64,000 bases of DNA. Source: Marinobacter nanhaiticus D15-8W (GTDB lineage: Bacteria; Pseudomonadota; Gammaproteobacteria; Pseudomonadales; Oleiphilaceae). The stretch's first letter is position 1. Each line of letters opens with the position of its first letter. A program made the position numbers and the translations under genes. The DNA lies in the NCBI RefSeq assembly GCF_036511935.1, contig NZ_AP028878.1:3658001-3722000 (forward strand), given 5' to 3'. This document shows positions 61,462 through 64,000 of the stretch, piece by piece. The notes under the pieces were generated by a model. That model was not told the origin of the DNA. It did no database searches and saw nothing but the letters and a program-made list of their open reading frames with translations.

Positions 61462-62214
61462 ATGAGTGAAACGCTGATCTACGACTACACCATGCCCGGG
61501 GGCCATCACTGGTCCTTCCGCATGCGGCGCGGCACACGACTGCGGCTGACCGACCTTGAAGGCGGTGCCAATGCCGCCCTGTTGTTCTATAACCCGGAAA
61601 ACCTGCTGGAGCGTTATAACGCGCCGGATACCCTAAAGGGCCAGCACACCTTCAAGCTGACCCGAGGCAACTGCCTCTATTCGGATATGGGCCGCTGCTT
61701 TGCCTCCGTCATCGAGGACAGCTTTGGTTGGCACGACACCGTCTGCGGCAACCTGAGCGCCGACGCCTGCCTGAAAAAGTACGGCGAGCACAGCTATCAG
61801 GCGTTCCGCAATGGCTGGTTCCTCAGCGGCGAAGCCAGCTTCCTCACCGAACTGGCCAAATATGGCCTGACAGAGCGGGACATGGCGGCCAACCTGAACC
61901 TTTTCAGCAAGGTCTACACCGACGAGGCAGGCAACCTCGCCTATGACCCGTCCGCATCCAAACCCGGCGCCCAGGTCGTCCTGCGTTTCGACATGGACAC
62001 GCTGGTGCTGATGCACACCTGCCCGCACCCACTTAATCCCGCAAGTGCTTACCCGCGCCATCCCGTCAAGGTGGAATTCCTGACAGGACCGGCGATGACC
62101 GAAGACGACTACTGCCTGAACTTCCGCCCGGAAAACCGCCGCGCCCTGGAGAACACCCGGCTTTACTACCTGGACCCGGCCATCAGTCCGACCGTGGCGT
62201 ACCAGAATCCATAA
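61462..62214 (+). CDS. Carboxyguanidine deiminase subunit (DUF1989, 'urea carboxylase-associated' 1 of 2)
   Basis: 250 residues with the DUF1989 pattern: RRGTRLRLTDLEGGANAALLFYNPENLLERYNAPDTLK, GRCFASVIEDSFGWHDTVCG and RHPVKVEFL. With the next gene it forms the two-subunit enzyme that removes the imino group from carboxyguanidine; the pair was long named urea carboxylase-associated proteins and is now linked to guanidine breakdown (CgdA/CgdB). I do not assign which subunit is A or B. AAGGAG 7 bases upstream. Conserved His/Cys residues (GWHDTVCG) may bind metal. Confidence 0.9.
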   Translation: MSETLIYDYTMPGGHHWSFRMRRGTRLRLTDLEGGANAALLFYNPENLLERYNAPDTLKGQHTFKLTRGNCLYSDMGRCFASVIEDSFGWHDTVCGNLSADACLKKYGEHSYQAFRNGWFLSGEASFLTELAKYGLTERDMAANLNLFSKVYTDEAGNLAYDPSASKPGAQVVLRFDMDTLVLMHTCPHPLNPASAYPRHPVKVEFLTGPAMTEDDYCLNFRPENRRALENTRLYYLDPAISPTVAYQNP

Positions 62215-62226
62215 GGGAGCAAAAAA

Positions 62227-62868
62227 ATGATCCGTGAAAGCCAACGTCAGATGCTCGCTGCCCATTTCCGGCAGGTGATCCCCGCCGGCGATTACTTCAT
62301 CCACAAGATTCGGGCCGGAGACACCTTTCGCATCCTCGACCTCGAGGGTAACCAAGCCGCCGATACCCTGTTCTACAACGCCGATGACCCGGCAGAGCGC
62401 TACAGCGCGGTGGATACGGTTCGCGAGAACGGCAACGTCTATCTCACCGCCGGGACCCTGCTCATGTCCAACCGGGGCAACCCCATGCTTGAAATCGTTG
62501 CGGACACCTGCGGTCGGCACGACACCCTGGGCGGCGCCTGTGCCAGCGAAAGCAATACGGTCCGCTATGCCCTGGACAAACGTTGCATGCATTCCTGTCG
62601 GGACAGCTGGATGCTGGCGATCAACCGCCACGAGGAATTCGGCCTGAGCAAACGGGATATCACGCACAACATCAATTTTTTCATGAACGTGCCGGTCACC
62701 GCCGAAGGCGGGCTGACGTTCGAGGACGGTATCTCCGGGGCCGGCAAATACGTCGAACTGGAAGCCAAGATGGACATCACCGTGCTGATTTCCAATTGCC
62801 CCCAGCTCAACAACCCGTGCAACGGCTATAACCCGACGCCCATTGAAGTGGCGGTCTGGTCGCAGTAA
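62227..62868 (+). CDS. Carboxyguanidine deiminase subunit (DUF1989, 2 of 2)
   Basis: 213 residues, a paralogue of the previous gene: [92 protein letters not shown]. The His-Asp and Cys residues line up with those of its partner, so the subunits form a heteromer. It starts 13 bp after the previous stop and is followed 104 bp later by the carboxylase; the spacer holds a short hairpin (GACGGG-ACGA-CCCGTC, 62940-62955). Confidence 0.9.
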   Translation: MIRESQRQMLAAHFRQVIPAGDYFIHKIRAGDTFRILDLEGNQAADTLFYNADDPAERYSAVDTVRENGNVYLTAGTLLMSNRGNPMLEIVADTCGRHDTLGGACASESNTVRYALDKRCMHSCRDSWMLAINRHEEFGLSKRDITHNINFFMNVPVTAEGGLTFEDGISGAGKYVELEAKMDITVLISNCPQLNNPCNGYNPTPIEVAVWSQ

Positions 62869-62972
62869 GCGAAGGCTCACATCGGTCCTGCCCATCGACA
62901 GGATCACCGCGGGGACGACCCTGCCGGACAGAACGTGAAGACGGGACGACCCGTCAGCTCAGGATCACCACC

Positions 62973-64000
62973 ATGTTCACCAAGGTATTGATTGCCAACC
63001 GCGGGGCCATTGCCACCCGCATCATCCGGACCCTGAAAACCCTCGGCATCACCAGCGTCGCCGTCTATGCCGAGGTCGATGCCGATTCACTCCACGTGCG
63101 CCAGGCCGACGAGGCGTATTCCCTCGGGCCGGGTAACGCCAGCCAGACCTACCTGGATCAGGACAAGCTGCTGGCGATCATGGAACACGCCAAGGTCGAC
63201 GCGGTCCATCCCGGCTACGGTTTCCTCAGCGAGAACCCGGCCTTCGTCGAACGTTGCGAAGCCGCGGGCATTGCCTTTATCGGACCCACCGCGCAACAAA
63301 TGCGGGACTTCGGTCTCAAGCACACCGCCCGGCAACTGGCCGAAGATGCACAGGTACCACTGCTGCCCGGCACGGGGTTGCTGGACGATGTTGCATCGGC
63401 ACAGGAAGCTGCCCGCACGATTGGCTTTCCGGTCATGCTCAAGAGCACAGCCGGCGGCGGCGGCATCGGCATGCAGATCTGCCACGACGACGCCAGTCTG
63501 CACCAGGCCTGGGACAGCGTGAAGCGTCTGAGCGCCAACAACTTCTCGAATGACGGGGTATTTCTCGAAAAGTACATCGACAAGGCGCGCCATATCGAAG
63601 TTCAGGTTTTCGGTGACGGCCGCGGCGAAGCCATCGCTATCGGTGAGCGGGACTGCTCTGCCCAGCGGCGCCACCAGAAGGTGATCGAGGAAACCCCGGC
63701 GCCGAACCTCCCCGACGATGTCCGTCACACCCTGCACGACACCGCCTCGCGATTGATGGCGGCCGTCGACTATCGCAACGCGGGCACCGTCGAGTTTATC
63801 GTCGACCAGGCCACCAACGCGTTCTACTTCCTGGAAGTGAACACCCGCTTACAGGTGGAACATGGGGTTACCGAGCAGGTATTCGGCGTGGATCTGGTGG
63901 CGTGGATGCTTCAGTTGGCTTCGGGTGACCTTCCTGCCCTGGAAGACCTGGAAAAGGAAACGGTACCGCAGGGCCATGCTATACAGGTGCGCCTCTATGC
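62973..64000 (+). CDS. Guanidine carboxylase ('urea carboxylase' type), N-terminal biotin carboxylase part
   Basis: The first 342 codons, open to the window's end; the full protein would be about 1200 residues. Start [17 protein letters not shown]. Biotin carboxylase domain: [35 protein letters not shown] (ATP-grasp Gly loop), [51 protein letters not shown] (catalytic Glu and Arg). Carboxyltransferase and biotinyl domains, and probably allophanate hydrolase, lie past 64000. Together with the DUF1989 pair and the riboswitch it carboxylates guanidine using ATP and bicarbonate. Confidence 0.93.
   Translation, partial: MFTKVLIANRGAIATRIIRTLKTLGITSVAVYAEVDADSLHVRQADEAYSLGPGNASQTYLDQDKLLAIMEHAKVDAVHPGYGFLSENPAFVERCEAAGIAFIGPTAQQMRDFGLKHTARQLAEDAQVPLLPGTGLLDDVASAQEAARTIGFPVMLKSTAGGGGIGMQICHDDASLHQAWDSVKRLSANNFSNDGVFLEKYIDKARHIEVQVFGDGRGEAIAIGERDCSAQRRHQKVIEETPAPNLPDDVRHTLHDTASRLMAAVDYRNAGTVEFIVDQATNAFYFLEVNTRLQVEHGVTEQVFGVDLVAWMLQLASGDLPALEDLEKETVPQGHAIQVRLY

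Noticed and set aside
61633..62907. 424-codon open frame on the minus strand opposite the DUF1989 genes
   Set aside because: Mirrors the codon pattern of two clear plus-strand genes; no RBS and no recognisable domain.

Overview
This 64 kb window is GC-rich chromosomal DNA from a free-living, probably marine gammaproteobacterium. The gene set (WrbA, Hmp, AhpCF, PspA/YiaA, RND efflux, EutBC, CstA, a CheB-CheR-PAS-GGDEF-EAL hybrid) would fit a Marinobacter-like or related oceanic genus. That placement is an inference from gene content only; there is no rRNA or marker gene. I saw no tRNA, rRNA, prophage, CRISPR array, integron or intact transposase. The only mobile-looking item is a non-coding MITE-like element at 48637-48937.

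Layout. 1-9069: the end of an SDR gene, a sigma-54 activator with a degraded receiver, a CBS protein, a hemerythrin-like protein lacking metal ligands, a YCII gene remnant, MetY, a VOC protein, a Ca/Na exchanger, a diguanylate cyclase and a lipoprotein. 9533-12594: a tight three-gene set, CstA transporter / small Cys-Cys-tailed protein / cysteine-free ArsA-like ATPase. 12892-19000: rhodanese, DUF488, a chemoreceptor with an orphan ANR/FNR box upstream, a membrane-anchored EEP phosphatase and two NAD(P)-dependent oxidoreductases. 19399-25460: a 1604-residue chemotaxis/c-di-GMP hybrid and a DUF748 protein. 25544-28040: ahpC and ahpF with a candidate OxyR operator. 28244-34322: a sugar kinase, a LuxR-type regulator whose phospho-acceptor Asp is Glu, an AT-rich gap, and a four-gene minus-strand run (DASS transporter, low-complexity protein, coiled-coil protein, K+ channel fused to PDZ). 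34593-43435: small proteins, flavohemoglobin with a candidate NsrR box, fructokinase, a LprI-containing secreted protein, an intracellular-type subtilisin, an XRE regulator and a YiaA/PspA pair. 43512-48529: a TetR/RND/adaptor efflux operon with twin palindromic operators. 49132-55281: WrbA, TrkA/TrkH K+ uptake, a CDF metal exporter, a DksA-like protein and a ChaN lipoprotein. 55286-57431: ethanolamine ammonia-lyase EutBC. 58459-64000: a guanidine-I (ykkC) riboswitch leading an operon for guanidine import and degradation (ABC transporter, two DUF1989 subunits, and a biotin-dependent carboxylase that runs off the window).

How it fits together. The right end is a nitrogen-scavenging block: guanidine is imported, carboxylated by the enzyme formerly called urea carboxylase, and deiminated by the two DUF1989 subunits; EutBC next door releases ammonia from ethanolamine. 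The middle is rich in stress and redox genes (AhpCF, Hmp, WrbA, PspA, efflux, K+ homeostasis). The most unusual items are the 19-bp inverted repeat that encloses the guanidine riboswitch and competes with a local hairpin, the CstA/CC-tail/ArsA-like trio, the K+ channel-PDZ fusion and its cluster, and the LprI fusion protein.
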